Source of the DNA: Arthrobacter sp. Soil736
GTDB lineage: Bacteria > Actinomycetota > Actinomycetes > Actinomycetales > Micrococcaceae
Assembly: GCF_001428005.1 (NCBI RefSeq)
Contig: NZ_LMSB01000004.1
Coordinates: forward strand, 10,046-74,045
Direction of reading: 5' to 3'
Length of the DNA: 64,000 bases
Part shown: positions 45,264-53,757 of the stretch, piece after piece
Numbering within the stretch: the first letter of the stretch is position 1
How the letters are laid out: every line of letters begins with the position of its first letter
Position numbers and translations under genes: made by a program
The notes under the pieces: generated by a model
The model's input: only the letters and a program-made list of their open reading frames with translations
Databases searched by the model: none
What the model was told of the DNA's origin: nothing

Positions 45264-45554
45264 ATGGTGACCGCACCGGATGGAAGCGGCAAGCTCGAGC
45301 TCACCGCGTTCCACGAACCCACCCGAGCCCACGACCGGGAGGAACTTCCCGCGAACGCCTACGGCTACCGCCATATCGCATACCGGGTAACGAACATCGA
45401 CGCAGTCGTGGCGCAGGCCCGCGCGGCGGGGTACCACACAGTCGGCGATGTCGTGGACTATCAGGACATCTACCGGCTCGCTTACATTCGCGGACCCGAA
45501 GGGCTGATCGTCGAGGTGGCACAACCCCTGCGGCCTGCCTCAACCAGCGCCTAG
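45264..45554 (+). pseudogene. VOC protein, N-terminal half missing
   Basis: 96 residues matching the second half of a VOC protein (KLELTAFHEPT, AYRVTNIDAVVAQARAAGY, YIRGPEGLIVEVAQPL). The usual first beta-alpha-beta module is missing and the frame upstream hits a stop within ten codons, so the gene is truncated. Confidence 0.6.
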
Positions 45555-45633
45555 GTCTTTGCTGCGGATGTCCTAGGACGCTTCTGCGTGTCGAAAACTG
45601 TGGGGGTTTGATTCCGATGGAAGACTCCGTGGC

Positions 45634-46173
45634 ATGAATGACGCGTGGAATCGGCTTCATCCGCTCCTTCGGCAGGGAGAGCAGCTTCGCTGGGTTGGCA
45701 AACCAGATCCACGGGTTCGCTTTTCGGCAACTGACCTTTTCCTGGTGCCGTTCAGCATCATGTGGGGAGGCTTCGCGGTTTTCTGGGAGTTGCAGGTAGT
45801 CGTGAGCGGAGCGCCCATCTTCTTTACTCTGTGGGGGATTCCGTTCGTCCTGGTGGGCCTCTATTTCATTTTTGGTCGCTTCATCTACAAGAAGCGTCGC
45901 AAAATCATGACCGTCTACGGGCTCACGGATTCTCGAGCGATCGTGTCTTCAAGCGAACGATCGTTTACCGACACGTTCGTAAAGGGCACGCCGATGCGAG
46001 TTGACCGCTCTCGGGATGGCCGTCACGTGAGCGTTATTTTCGGCAACAGGCGCCAGGCCGACTACCGAAACACGGGACTGGACGTTCTCAATCTGGGCCA
46101 GGCTCAGGGCGTCGCCTTCTTTGACGTGGATGACCCCGATGCATTGATGCGCGAGTTGGATCAGTTGCGGTAG
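45634..46173 (+). CDS. Membrane protein with two helices and PH-like tail
   Basis: 179 residues. Two adjacent membrane helices (about 38-56 and 62-82), then a cytosolic domain with KRRKIMTVYGLTDSRAIV resembling bacterial PH domains (YdbT/bPH2-like). Function unknown. Confidence 0.72.
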   Translation: MNDAWNRLHPLLRQGEQLRWVGKPDPRVRFSATDLFLVPFSIMWGGFAVFWELQVVVSGAPIFFTLWGIPFVLVGLYFIFGRFIYKKRRKIMTVYGLTDSRAIVSSSERSFTDTFVKGTPMRVDRSRDGRHVSVIFGNRRQADYRNTGLDVLNLGQAQGVAFFDVDDPDALMRELDQLR

Positions 46174-46300
46174 GTTCCCGTCGTCCTAACAGTGTCCCCG
46201 GTGACAGTCCCCCCAATCGGGACCCCGACCCCGACCCCACGACATCGCAGCCGGGGTCAGCGCATCCGAGCTGGACAACTGCTTGGGCTCCTTGAAATGT

Positions 46301-46335
46301 TTATCGATAGTCGTTATCTTAACGGTAATCGATAA
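46301..46335. promoter_or_regulatory. 35-bp nested palindrome, probable operator
   Basis: TTATCGAT (46301-46308) and ATCGATAA (46328-46335) share a centre with the inner CGTTA-TCT-TAACG (46312-46324). It lies 22 bases before the DUF2975-like start and is likely bound by the small HTH protein encoded downstream. Confidence 0.72.
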
Positions 46336-46357
46336 CCTTTCTGATTGGGGATGGACT

Positions 46358-46839
46358 GTGGTTACTTCGTTGGCTCATTTGGACCGCAAGGTCGCTTTCC
46401 TGTTTGCCGTTATCTTTGGACTTGCAGCCGTCGGCATCGCCGTCTCGGTGCTCGTAGCCATACCCGCGGGGCTCGCGAACACCCCTATCCTGCGAGTGCC
46501 CCTCGAGAACCTGGAGACGCCCGCGCTGGGTGAGGGCAACAGCGAAATCCTCAAAGCTGCGTACGCCACAGCCGATGTGCAGCCGGCCGGCCTTACCCCC
46601 ACCGAACGCTATTGGTTGATCGGATCCGGGCTCCTCGGCGGTCTTGCCGGGCTGCCGTCCTCGGCGACTCTTGGCGTGATCAGTTGGTCCGTGTACCGCT
46701 GTGCAGGCTTCGGAAAGAGGCCTTCTTCTTCATGGAACTAGATATCTGGCCGATCGCGGTTGGACTCGGTGCCGCCGTCTTGGCGAGCATGTTCGAGACT
46801 GGCCGGCGCCAGCAGGTGGAACTGGACGGCCTGGTCTAA
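46358..46839 (+). pseudogene. DUF2975-like membrane protein, frameshifted
   Basis: GTG start with GGGGA site. The first frame gives two to three membrane helices (VAFLFAVIFGLAAVGIAVSV, YWLIGSGLLGGLAG) and stops at 46741. The expected C-terminal helix and tail (WPIAVGLGAAVLASMFETG, ending ELDGLV) are in another frame that ends at 46839, overlapping the HTH gene by one base. A one-base insertion would restore about 160 residues, normal for DUF2975. A real mutation or a sequencing error. Confidence 0.6.
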
Positions 46840-47069
46840 TGCCTCCCGCACCAGATGAAGAGCAGCGGATCCATTGCAGGCTCGATGAGCTCCTCGAGGC
46901 CCGGGGAATGACCTTGACCGAGCTCAGCCAGCGAGTAGGCGTCAGTATCGTCAACCTGTCTGTGCTGAAAAACGACCGGGCGCGTGCGATCCGCTTTTCC
47001 ACGCTGTCCGCGATCTGCAATGTCCTCGACTGTGCAGTCGGTGACTTGCTTGTCGTCACCACCTCGTAG
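46839..47069 (+). CDS. Small XRE/Cro-type HTH regulator (YozG-like)
   Basis: 76 residues, nearly all HTH: LDELLEARGMTLTELSQRVG then VSIVNLSVLKNDRARAIRFS and a C-terminal ICNVLDCAVGDLL. Typical partner of DUF2975 membrane proteins. The ATG shares a base with the preceding stop (TAATG), so it is coupled. Confidence 0.88.
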   Translation: MPPAPDEEQRIHCRLDELLEARGMTLTELSQRVGVSIVNLSVLKNDRARAIRFSTLSAICNVLDCAVGDLLVVTTS

Positions 47070-47167
47070 GGTGGAGCGGATCAGCGCACTGCAGGCGCCG
47101 CTTCAGACGGTCTCGACCCACCCACCGTGACTGTGTAGCTGGGAATGGCAGTTTGGTGCTGAACCAC

Positions 47168-47548
47168 TCATTCTTGATCTTCGACGTCCTGGACGGATCG
47201 TGACAGCAGGCAGAACTCGTTGCCCTCGGGATCACCCAGCACCACCCAACTGACGTCCGGGCCCTGGCCCACGTTTTTGCGCCGCGCGCCTAGGGCGAGC
47301 AGGCGCTCGAGCTCCTCGGCAGTGGACACACCGTCAGCCCGCAGGTCGAAATGCAGCCGGTTCTTGACGGTCTTGCCCTCTGGCACCGCGACCACATCGA
47401 TGGAAGGCCAGGTCTCATCCTGCGGCGCGATGCTGATGACGTCACTGTCCTCTTCGACAACATGCCAGCCGAGGACGGCGCACCAGAAGTCGGCCACCAC
47501 CCGTGGCCGGACCGCGTCGATGGCAATGACAGCTAATTGGCTGGGCAT
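47168..47548 (-). CDS. VOC-family glyoxalase-like protein
   Basis: 126 residues. FWCAVLGWHVVEED, NRLHFDLRA, and GDPEGNEFCLLS are typical of the glyoxalase-like (Glyoxalase_6) group common in actinobacteria. Complete length, substrate unknown. Confidence 0.83.
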   Translation of the reverse strand: MPSQLAVIAIDAVRPRVVADFWCAVLGWHVVEEDSDVISIAPQDETWPSIDVVAVPEGKTVKNRLHFDLRADGVSTAEELERLLALGARRKNVGQGPDVSWVVLGDPEGNEFCLLSRSVQDVEDQE

Positions 47549-47644
47549 GGCACCACGATAGCCCAGGAGGTGAGCTCAGACCTCTGGCCCGGAAGAAATT
47601 CCCGAAAATGTGGAACCAATTCGATGCTCCGGACACTATGGAGT

Positions 47645-48256
47645 ATGAGTGGGGGATCAGACAGTACGGATGAAGCATTGTGGCTGCGCGTGGTCAGCGG
47701 CGATGGTGACGCATTCGGAAAGCTTTTTGATCGGCACCGTGATCGAGTGCTGCGCCACGCACTAAGGATCGTTGGATCGGCTCATCAGGCCGAAGACATC
47801 ACCGCCGTCGTCTTCTATGAGGCCTGGCGTCGCCGAGAGTACGTGCGCATGGTCAACGGCTCCATAGCTGCCTGGCTGTTGGTCACGGCTAACAACACGA
47901 TCCGCAACCATAACCGCCAGCGAAGGCGGTACAAGGCCTTCCTTGATCAGCTTCCGCCGCCAGCCGCGGGCGCCGATGTGGCCGACGAATTTGCCGACTC
48001 GGCCGAGCGCGACGCGGCGGCAACTGCGTTACGGGCTGCCTTCTGGCGGCTCAAGCCGCAGGACCGCGATGTGCTCACTCTGTGTGTCGTTGAGGGGCTG
48101 ACCCTCAGGCAAGCTGCCTCTGCCCTCGCAATTGCCGAAGGAACCGTGAAATCAAGACTGCACCGCGCCAAGACAAGGCTCGGCGCGCTTTACAGGGAAC
48201 TAGACCCGGTCCACCCCCTAACCGATCAGACACTTCACGAAGGGAGGATATTGTGA
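47645..48256 (+). CDS. ECF-type RNA polymerase sigma factor
   Basis: 203 residues. Region 2 (FGKLFDRHRDRVLRHALRIV, AEDITAVVFYEAWRRR) and region 4 (LTLRQAASALAIAEGTVKSR) are clear. ATG 47645 lies close after GGAG; ATG 47624 with GGAA seven bases upstream is an alternative. Overlaps the next gene by four bases, the usual sigma/partner arrangement. Confidence 0.88.
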   Translation: MSGGSDSTDEALWLRVVSGDGDAFGKLFDRHRDRVLRHALRIVGSAHQAEDITAVVFYEAWRRREYVRMVNGSIAAWLLVTANNTIRNHNRQRRRYKAFLDQLPPPAAGADVADEFADSAERDAAATALRAAFWRLKPQDRDVLTLCVVEGLTLRQAASALAIAEGTVKSRLHRAKTRLGALYRELDPVHPLTDQTLHEGRIL

Positions 48257-48942
48257 GCCCCTACCAATTCCAGGCTGACAGAAGCGATGCGCTACGCCAG
48301 CAGCTCGTACAGATGCCCGCATCACTCCAACAGGGTGTGCCAAACATGCGTGGTGCAATATCCCCAGCAAACGTGCCCCTCATTGGTAACCACATGCTCC
48401 CGGAAGAAACACCGGTAGGTAGGCGGAGACGGATGGGCCTGTGGTTGGGCACCGGCACGCTTGCAGGCGCCGTAATTCTTGGCGCGCTGGCCGTGGCGCG
48501 GACCCCGGAGGACAGATCCGAAGACGCCTCGAGGATCATCGAGTCGCTGACCCGCCCGCAGCAGGAGGCGGATAAGCTGCCCGCCGGAGCGCTGCCTGCC
48601 CTGGGCGGCCTAGGTATTGATCCCTCGCAGACTCGGCTCCTGGGACACAGCGCAACGATCACTTACTACGGTGCCCCCGCTGGAGAGAAGCTCACCCCCA
48701 GCGCTCCCCCCGGCAAGACGATTTGCATCATTCCCGTCGCCGCCAACGGCGAAGGCCGGTCCGTAGGGTGCACGCTGCTGGCAAGCTTCGAATCCTACGG
48801 CCTCAAGATTGAGAACCCGGAGCGAACCGAAGCAGGTTGGCTAGTGGTCCCCGCAGGTGCCGAGACGAGCCTCAAGTCCGTCAGGAATGAGGGCGGCTGG
48901 ACGCAGCAAGCCCCGAACTTCCTGGTGCGCAACAACTACTGA
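48253..48942 (+). CDS. Membrane-anchored protein coupled to the ECF sigma factor
   Basis: 229 residues: cytosolic N-terminus of about 60, one membrane helix (WLGTGTLAGAVILGALAVA), then an extracytoplasmic domain. This topology suits an anti-sigma factor, as in CU044_5270-type proteins of actinobacteria, but no ZAS motif (HxxxCxxC) is visible. GTG start overlaps the sigma gene (GTGA). Ends at a TGA that lies in the same frame as the next coding stretch. Confidence 0.78.
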   Translation: MSPYQFQADRSDALRQQLVQMPASLQQGVPNMRGAISPANVPLIGNHMLPEETPVGRRRRMGLWLGTGTLAGAVILGALAVARTPEDRSEDASRIIESLTRPQQEADKLPAGALPALGGLGIDPSQTRLLGHSATITYYGAPAGEKLTPSAPPGKTICIIPVAANGEGRSVGCTLLASFESYGLKIENPERTEAGWLVVPAGAETSLKSVRNEGGWTQQAPNFLVRNNY

Positions 48943-49575
48943 TTCAGTGAGCGTGAGCCAGCAGCCGCCGGCCCGCCGTCGTCGGCCCCGGTTGCGCCGG
49001 TCCCGCCGGCTGCAGCCGGGTGGTCATCCTTCACGGACGCCACCGGCCGTGCCACCTTTGAGATCGCGCCCGGCTGGGCTGTCGTGGAGTCGCCCCGAAT
49101 GATCAGCGGTCGACCGTTCAACTCTTTGGCCGTGCGGAACGCAAACAATCACACGATTGCCGGTCTGGTCTTCGTGCACGACAGCCCCGTGGGCCCATGC
49201 GAGGCGCCCAAACCTTTTTCAGTCCTCGAATCGGTGGTCCTGGACATACCTCAAAAAGCTGCGAACCTGCCGGGTGCCGGTCCCTCTCGGTTCTCCTTCG
49301 TCATCATCGAAGGTGAGCAGGTGTACGGCACGGTAGCGCCCTCTGAAGCTCGCCCTGATATTGGCACGTCGACTTGCGCTTTCCCGAACGGGATTATCGC
49401 ACCCGAAGGCGTGCCACCCGTCTTCTTTGGGGACGTCGCGTACCTCCAGGCGGATGGACAGAACGCGCCGCTGATATTCGAGAGCGTCGCACAAGCGAAG
49501 GCCTACACACACTCGCAGGAGTACCAGGACCTCAAACGGATGCTCGTTTCGCTCGAGCTGCGGCCCGTGAAATAG
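48943..49575 (+). pseudogene. Extracytoplasmic protein missing its signal/lipobox part
   Basis: After the TGA at 48940-48942 the same frame continues without a stop to 49575: a Pro/Ala linker (AAAGPPSSAPVAPVPPAAAG), then GWSSFTDATGRATFEIAPGW and a domain with paired cysteines. The linker and WSSFTDATG start look like the mature part of a lipoprotein, but no signal peptide exists. The first in-frame start is GTG 49084, inside the domain. Likely an N-terminal deletion that fused it to the upstream gene. Confidence 0.55.
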
Positions 49576-49602
49576 CCGCTGAAGGTGACCACAGTATGAG
49601 GC

Positions 49603-49640
49603 TTGCGCTTCTACTACTTAGCGCTACTATGTACTAGTAG
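49603..49640 (+). promoter_or_regulatory. PadR promoter with operator palindrome
   Basis: TTGCGC (49603-49608), 16 bases, TACTAT (49625-49630). CTACTA-TGTAC-TAGTAG (49624-49640) is a perfect palindrome overlapping the -10, a good autoregulatory PadR site. Confidence 0.55.
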
Positions 49641-49673
49641 TTAGTATCACTGAGTAGTTGGAAGAGGTGACCC

Positions 49674-50003
49674 ATGGGCAAGCAGATGACGGAGATGCTC
49701 AAAGGGACGCTGGAGGGCATCGTTCTTGCTCTCCTGACCGGGAAACCGGCGTACGGGTACGAAATCACGACGCTGCTCCGGGCGAGGGGCTTCTCCGATA
49801 TCGCTGAGGGCACGGTGTACGCGCTACTCGTCAGGATCGAGCAGAAGGGCCTTGTCGACGTCGAGAAGCGTCCGTCCGAGAAGGGACCGCCCCGCAAGGT
49901 GTACACGCTCAACGCTCAGGGCGAAAAGGAACTGGACGAATTCTGGAACACATGGAGCTTTCTGTCCGAACGGCTTGAACAGCTCCGCAAGGGAGGAAAG
50001 TGA
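49674..50003 (+). CDS. PadR-family transcriptional regulator
   Basis: 109 residues. EMLKGTLEGIVLALL, PAYGYEITTLL, GTVYALLVRIEQKGLV are textbook PadR winged HTH. Followed one base later by the DUF1048 gene. Probably represses the efflux operon and itself. Confidence 0.92.
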   Translation: MGKQMTEMLKGTLEGIVLALLTGKPAYGYEITTLLRARGFSDIAEGTVYALLVRIEQKGLVDVEKRPSEKGPPRKVYTLNAQGEKELDEFWNTWSFLSERLEQLRKGGK

Positions 50004-50004
50004 T

Positions 50005-50370
50005 ATGGCAGCGAAGTGGATCGAGCTGGTGACCGGCTCGCTCGAGCAGAAGAAGCAGTACAAGCAGGCCAAGGCACGGCTGGATGCCCTGCCTGAGCCC
50101 TACCTCACCGTGGCGAACGCCTTCAACCGGTACTTCATGTACTACGGCGGGGTCACCGAGGGGGAGACGATGGTGCAGATGTTCTCGGACCTCGCGGACC
50201 TGTGGGAACGCGCCGCTATCGACGGCACGCCTGTGAGCGAGATCGTCGGCGAAGATCCCATCGAATTCGCCGAGAGCTTCGCTCAGGCATACGGCGGAAA
50301 GCGGTGGATCGACAAGGAACGGGGCCGTCTCAACGAGGCGGTCAACAAAGCGAAGGGGCTGGAGTCATGA
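50005..50370 (+). CDS. DUF1048-family protein
   Basis: 121 residues, all-helical, with KARLDALPEPYLTVANAFNRYFMYYGG and FAQAYGGKRWIDKERGRL, the DUF1048 pattern. Always near PadR and DrrA-type genes in actinobacteria and firmicutes. Overlaps the ATPase start by four bases. Function unknown. Confidence 0.88.
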   Translation: MAAKWIELVTGSLEQKKQYKQAKARLDALPEPYLTVANAFNRYFMYYGGVTEGETMVQMFSDLADLWERAAIDGTPVSEIVGEDPIEFAESFAQAYGGKRWIDKERGRLNEAVNKAKGLES

Positions 50371-51159
50371 CCAGGACCGGCGGACCCGCCATCCGCGTGC
50401 AGGGCATGGAGAAGTCCTACAAGGACTTGCACGTCCTGCGCGGCGTGGACTTCGAGGTGGCACCCGGGGAGCATCTTTGCCCTCCTCGGCTCAAACGGAG
50501 CAGGAAAGACCACGATAGTGAAGATCCTGTCCACCCTGCTAAAAGCAGACGCCGGCACAGCCACTGTCAACGGATTCGACGTCGCGACTGAACCGCTCCG
50601 GGTCCGGGAGTCCATCAGTCTGACCGGGCAGTTCGCAGCGGTGGACGAGATCCTCTCCGGCAGGGAGAACCTGGTGCTGGTTGCCAAGTTGCGGCATCTG
50701 AAGGATCCCGGCCAGGTGGCAGACGATCTTCTGGCCCGCTTCAACCTCACCGATGCAGGTTCGCGAAAGGTGTCCACGTATTCAGGAGGCATGCGCCGTC
50801 GCCTGGACATCGCCATGAGCCTGATCGGGCAGCCGAAGGTGATCTTCCTCGATGAGCCGACCACGGGGCTGGACCCCGAAGCCCGCATCGACGTGTGGCA
50901 GGTCGTCAAGGAGCTCGCCAAGCAGGGCACCACTGTCCTGCTCACAACGCAGTATCTGGACGAGGCTGAGCAACTCGCGGATCGGATCGCCATTCTTCAC
51001 GCGGGGCGCATCATCGCGAACGGTACGCTCGCCGAGCTGAAGCAACTACTTCCACCAGCGATGGTCGAGTACGTCGAAAAGCAGCCGACCCTGGAGGAAA
51101 TCTTCCTCGCACTAGTGGGGAACGACGCCAAGGTCGAGGCAAGTAAGGACAGGTCATGA
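50367..51159 (+). pseudogene. DrrA-like ABC transporter ATPase, frameshifted at Walker A
   Basis: ATG 50367 opens MTRTGGPAIRVQGMEKSY; the frame derails at 50472, where one extra c turns GEIFALLGSNGAGKTT into nonsense. The other frame (to 51159) carries the whole remaining NBD: signature TYSGGMRRRLDIAMS, Walker B VIFLDEPTTGLD. Dropping one base restores 263 residues. The rest is fully conserved, so sequencing error is likely. Partner permease follows with a four-base overlap. Confidence 0.85.
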
Positions 51160-51917
51160 GCACACACTTCTTGGGAGACACGGCCATTTTGCTGGGCCGC
51201 TCCATGCGTCACATCTTCCGCAGCGTGGACACGATCATCACCACAGCCATCACGCCGGTCGCCCTCATGCTGCTGTTCGTCTACGTGTTCGGCGGCGCCA
51301 TCAGGACCGATACCGATAACTACGTCAACTACCTGCTGCCGGGAATCATGCTGATCGCGATCGCGTCGGGCATCGCATACACGGCCGTCCGATTGTTCAC
51401 CGACATGCAGAGCGGCATATTCGAGCGGTTCCAGTCCATGCCGATCGCACGATCGTCTGTGCTGTGGGCTCACGTTCTGACCTCGCTGGTCGCCAACGGG
51501 CTCTCGCTGGTGATCATTGTGCTGGTTGCCCTCCTCATGGGATTCCGCACCTCGGCAAGCGCACTGGACTGGCTCGCTGTTGCCGGAATCCTGGCGCTCT
51601 TCACTGTGGCACTCACCTGGATCGCAGTCATCGCCGGCCTTTCAGCGAAGTCCGTGGACGGTGCCAGCGGATTCTCCTACCCGCTGATCTTCCTGCCCTT
51701 CATCAGCTCGGCCTTCGTCCCCACGGAGACCATGCCGGGTCCCGTGCGGTTCTTCGCGGAAAACCAGCCCGTCACGTCGATCGTCAACACCATCCAGGAT
51801 CTGTTTGCACAGCGACCGATCGGCGGCGACATCTGGATCGCCCTTGCCTGGTGCGTGGGCATCCTCGTCCTTGCGTACGTCTTCGCCATGGCCGCATACA
51901 GGCGCAAGATCGCCTAA
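51156..51917 (+). CDS. DrrB-like ABC-2 type permease
   Basis: 253 residues, six membrane spans. GIMLIAIASGIAYTAVRLFTD and the ERFQSMPIARSSVL loop are characteristic of daunorubicin-resistance-type ABC-2 permeases. Overlaps the ATPase gene by four bases. Probably exports a drug or lipid-like compound, controlled by PadR. Confidence 0.92.
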   Translation: MSTHFLGDTAILLGRSMRHIFRSVDTIITTAITPVALMLLFVYVFGGAIRTDTDNYVNYLLPGIMLIAIASGIAYTAVRLFTDMQSGIFERFQSMPIARSSVLWAHVLTSLVANGLSLVIIVLVALLMGFRTSASALDWLAVAGILALFTVALTWIAVIAGLSAKSVDGASGFSYPLIFLPFISSAFVPTETMPGPVRFFAENQPVTSIVNTIQDLFAQRPIGGDIWIALAWCVGILVLAYVFAMAAYRRKIA

Positions 51918-51988
51918 TGGCGTATCGGACAAGCTCCCTTCCACCAGTCTCCCGCTGAGACGGAGGGGCACACTGGCATACTGACGCC

Positions 51989-52465
51989 ATGGCTATCCGA
52001 AGGACCATGGGTGGATTGGCGCTACGGTACTGGGCCGTCGTTATCCTGGCTGCCGCAACCCATCTGGCGGGCTTGTGGTTTCATTCATCGGGCATCTATC
52101 AGGGTCCGGCGAATGTCCCGCTCAGCCAATTCCCTGAGAATGTGGATTTTGTATTCGTTTTGACTTTCGCTGCCACCATGATCGGACTCAAGTACGTGGT
52201 CTACGAGCTCGCAGTGAGGGCCTTTACAGGGAACTACAAAACCCCTGCCATCCGGCTCTGCTTCTACGCCGGTTATGCGGCCGCGTTGGCGATCGACATG
52301 GCGTCGATATTTTCGTCGTCGAAACCCATAGCAGATGCAGGCTTAGCCATTGTGGCCGCAGTTTTCCAAAGTCCATTGGTCCTCATCGCATCTGCGGGCG
52401 CAATCGCAGCCATTGTTCTCTGGAAAGACACGCCTCCCAAAACAGGGGCTACCCGGGCTCCCTGA
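51989..52465 (+). CDS. Four-helix membrane protein, unknown
   Basis: 158 residues with four hydrophobic helices (about 10-28, 52-72, 88-106, 118-140). No conserved charged or catalytic motif recognised. Lies 70 bases after the DrrB gene and could be its last member. Confidence 0.6.
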   Translation: MAIRRTMGGLALRYWAVVILAAATHLAGLWFHSSGIYQGPANVPLSQFPENVDFVFVLTFAATMIGLKYVVYELAVRAFTGNYKTPAIRLCFYAGYAAALAIDMASIFSSSKPIADAGLAIVAAVFQSPLVLIASAGAIAAIVLWKDTPPKTGATRAP

Positions 52466-52841
52466 ACGTCTTGCCGTTCGTCACTGCGCCCTCTGCCGTG
52501 AAGTGATCCGTTGGCGGTCTACCAACGTCGCAAATTCGTGGCCCCGGCGGCGGTGAACAAACCCCAGGCCGAGCATGGCTCACCATTTGACACGTCAGTA
52601 GGTATTTCGGGGCTGGCTGGGGTGGTGGGCACGCCACAAAGGTCGAACGGTATCGTCAGGAGCTGATCTCGAAGAAGAGCCCTTCCGACACAAGATTGGG
52701 CGCGGAACCCTCCCGCACGGAGGAAGAGGACAGCGGGCCGACTGTTTAGGACTCAGCCAGTAAAACGGGTGGCAGCCAGCGAGGATACTTAGTGCATGAA
52801 CTCCGCGGCACCAGCACAAGCTCACATTGCAGCCCTCGCTG
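52466..52841. other. Intergenic region of about 375 bases
   Basis: No start-linked gene is convincing. A startless frame around 52600-52748 (ATKVERYRQELISKKSPSD) has coding-like composition and ends at a TAG; it may be a relic. Confidence 0.4.
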
Positions 52842-53582
52842 ATGACCATGGAGGTCCATGTCTCCACGAACCGCAGCTGGAGAGCACCCATCCCGTTTCT
52901 GGATTTCGTCGTGGACGGCGTACCTCTTGTGGAGATCGTGCTCGGAACAGGCTCGGAAAGACTGCCCACCAGGCTTCAGACCGAATGGGAACTGTTCAAC
53001 CTGGAAGAACAGATTGATCGCATGCTCGGGCGGCAGGAGCCCGAATATGAGGATGGCCGGAGCGCGATGTACATCTGCCGGTGCGGGGATCTCGACTGTT
53101 TCGCCATCGGCGCCCGGATCATCAGCGACTCGGAGAAAATCACATGGACTGATTGGGCCTGGAAAGATGGGTTTGGGCTGACCGACCCTATCGATGAGCT
53201 CGACGCGCTCACTTTTGCCCGGTCGGAATACGAGCACGTGCTTGGCGACGCCGCGCGAATGCTTGCCACTATTCCTGATTGGAAACCACCAAAGCAGAAA
53301 TTAAGCGGGACTGGGGCATTGATGTCCAAACAGGCAAGCAAGAGGGCCTGGCTCAGGCGCTCAGCCTTATCGACATCGGCGGTCTCATCAACGAGTAATC
53401 CGCCATTGTCCTACACGAGTGCTGGGGAAATACACATGAAATCAGCCTCGCTTCACTGCCATTACTTTTGGTGTCTCCCGGGCCGGGAACTGCTCGATCA
53501 CGTCTCCGGTTGCGGTATCGATGACCACGATTGTGTTGCGCGGCCGGGCCGGATCGGGAACAACGTCGAAGTCGATGTCTGA
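52842..53582 (+). CDS. Hypothetical protein with suspect C-terminus
   Basis: About 246 residues. Residues up to about 155 look genuine: WRAPIPFLDFVVDGVPLVEI, a CRCGDLDCFAIG cysteine cluster, ISDSEKITWTDWAWKDG, as seen in small actinobacterial unknowns. After IPDWKPPKQ the frame turns Ser/Arg-rich and reads through into the next gene's region. A +2 frame from 53278 reads TKAEIKRDWGIDVQTGKQEG and ends INE at 53397, which looks more natural. Start uncertain (ATG 52842 or 52848). Confidence 0.5.
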   Translation: MTMEVHVSTNRSWRAPIPFLDFVVDGVPLVEIVLGTGSERLPTRLQTEWELFNLEEQIDRMLGRQEPEYEDGRSAMYICRCGDLDCFAIGARIISDSEKITWTDWAWKDGFGLTDPIDELDALTFARSEYEHVLGDAARMLATIPDWKPPKQKLSGTGALMSKQASKRAWLRRSALSTSAVSSTSNPPLSYTSAGEIHMKSASLHCHYFWCLPGRELLDHVSGCGIDDHDCVARPGRIGNNVEVDV

Positions 53583-53757
53583 TACGGACCTCGTCTGCCC
53601 GGGGGTCATCCTTCGCCCAGTTGAACGCGTCAATGATTTCGCCGGTGTTCGTGTCGACCGTCACCGTTTCGGCCGGCAGGCCGGTCATGTCGCCCGAGGC
53701 GGGGGTCGCATTCCACCAGCCGTCGTAACCCCCGACGCTCACCGGCGTCGAACTCAT
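53442..53757 (-). pseudogene. Small hypothetical protein, frameshifted
   Basis: The first frame from ATG 53757 reads MSSTPVSVGGYDGWWNATPA to NWAKDDPRADEVR and then becomes arginine-rich. The second frame continues SDIDFDVVPDPARPRNTIVV to PKVMAVKRG, stop at 53442. A one-base change near 53580-53590 joins them into about 104 residues with a repeated DTxTGExI motif. ATG overlaps the GNAT stop by four bases. Confidence 0.6.
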
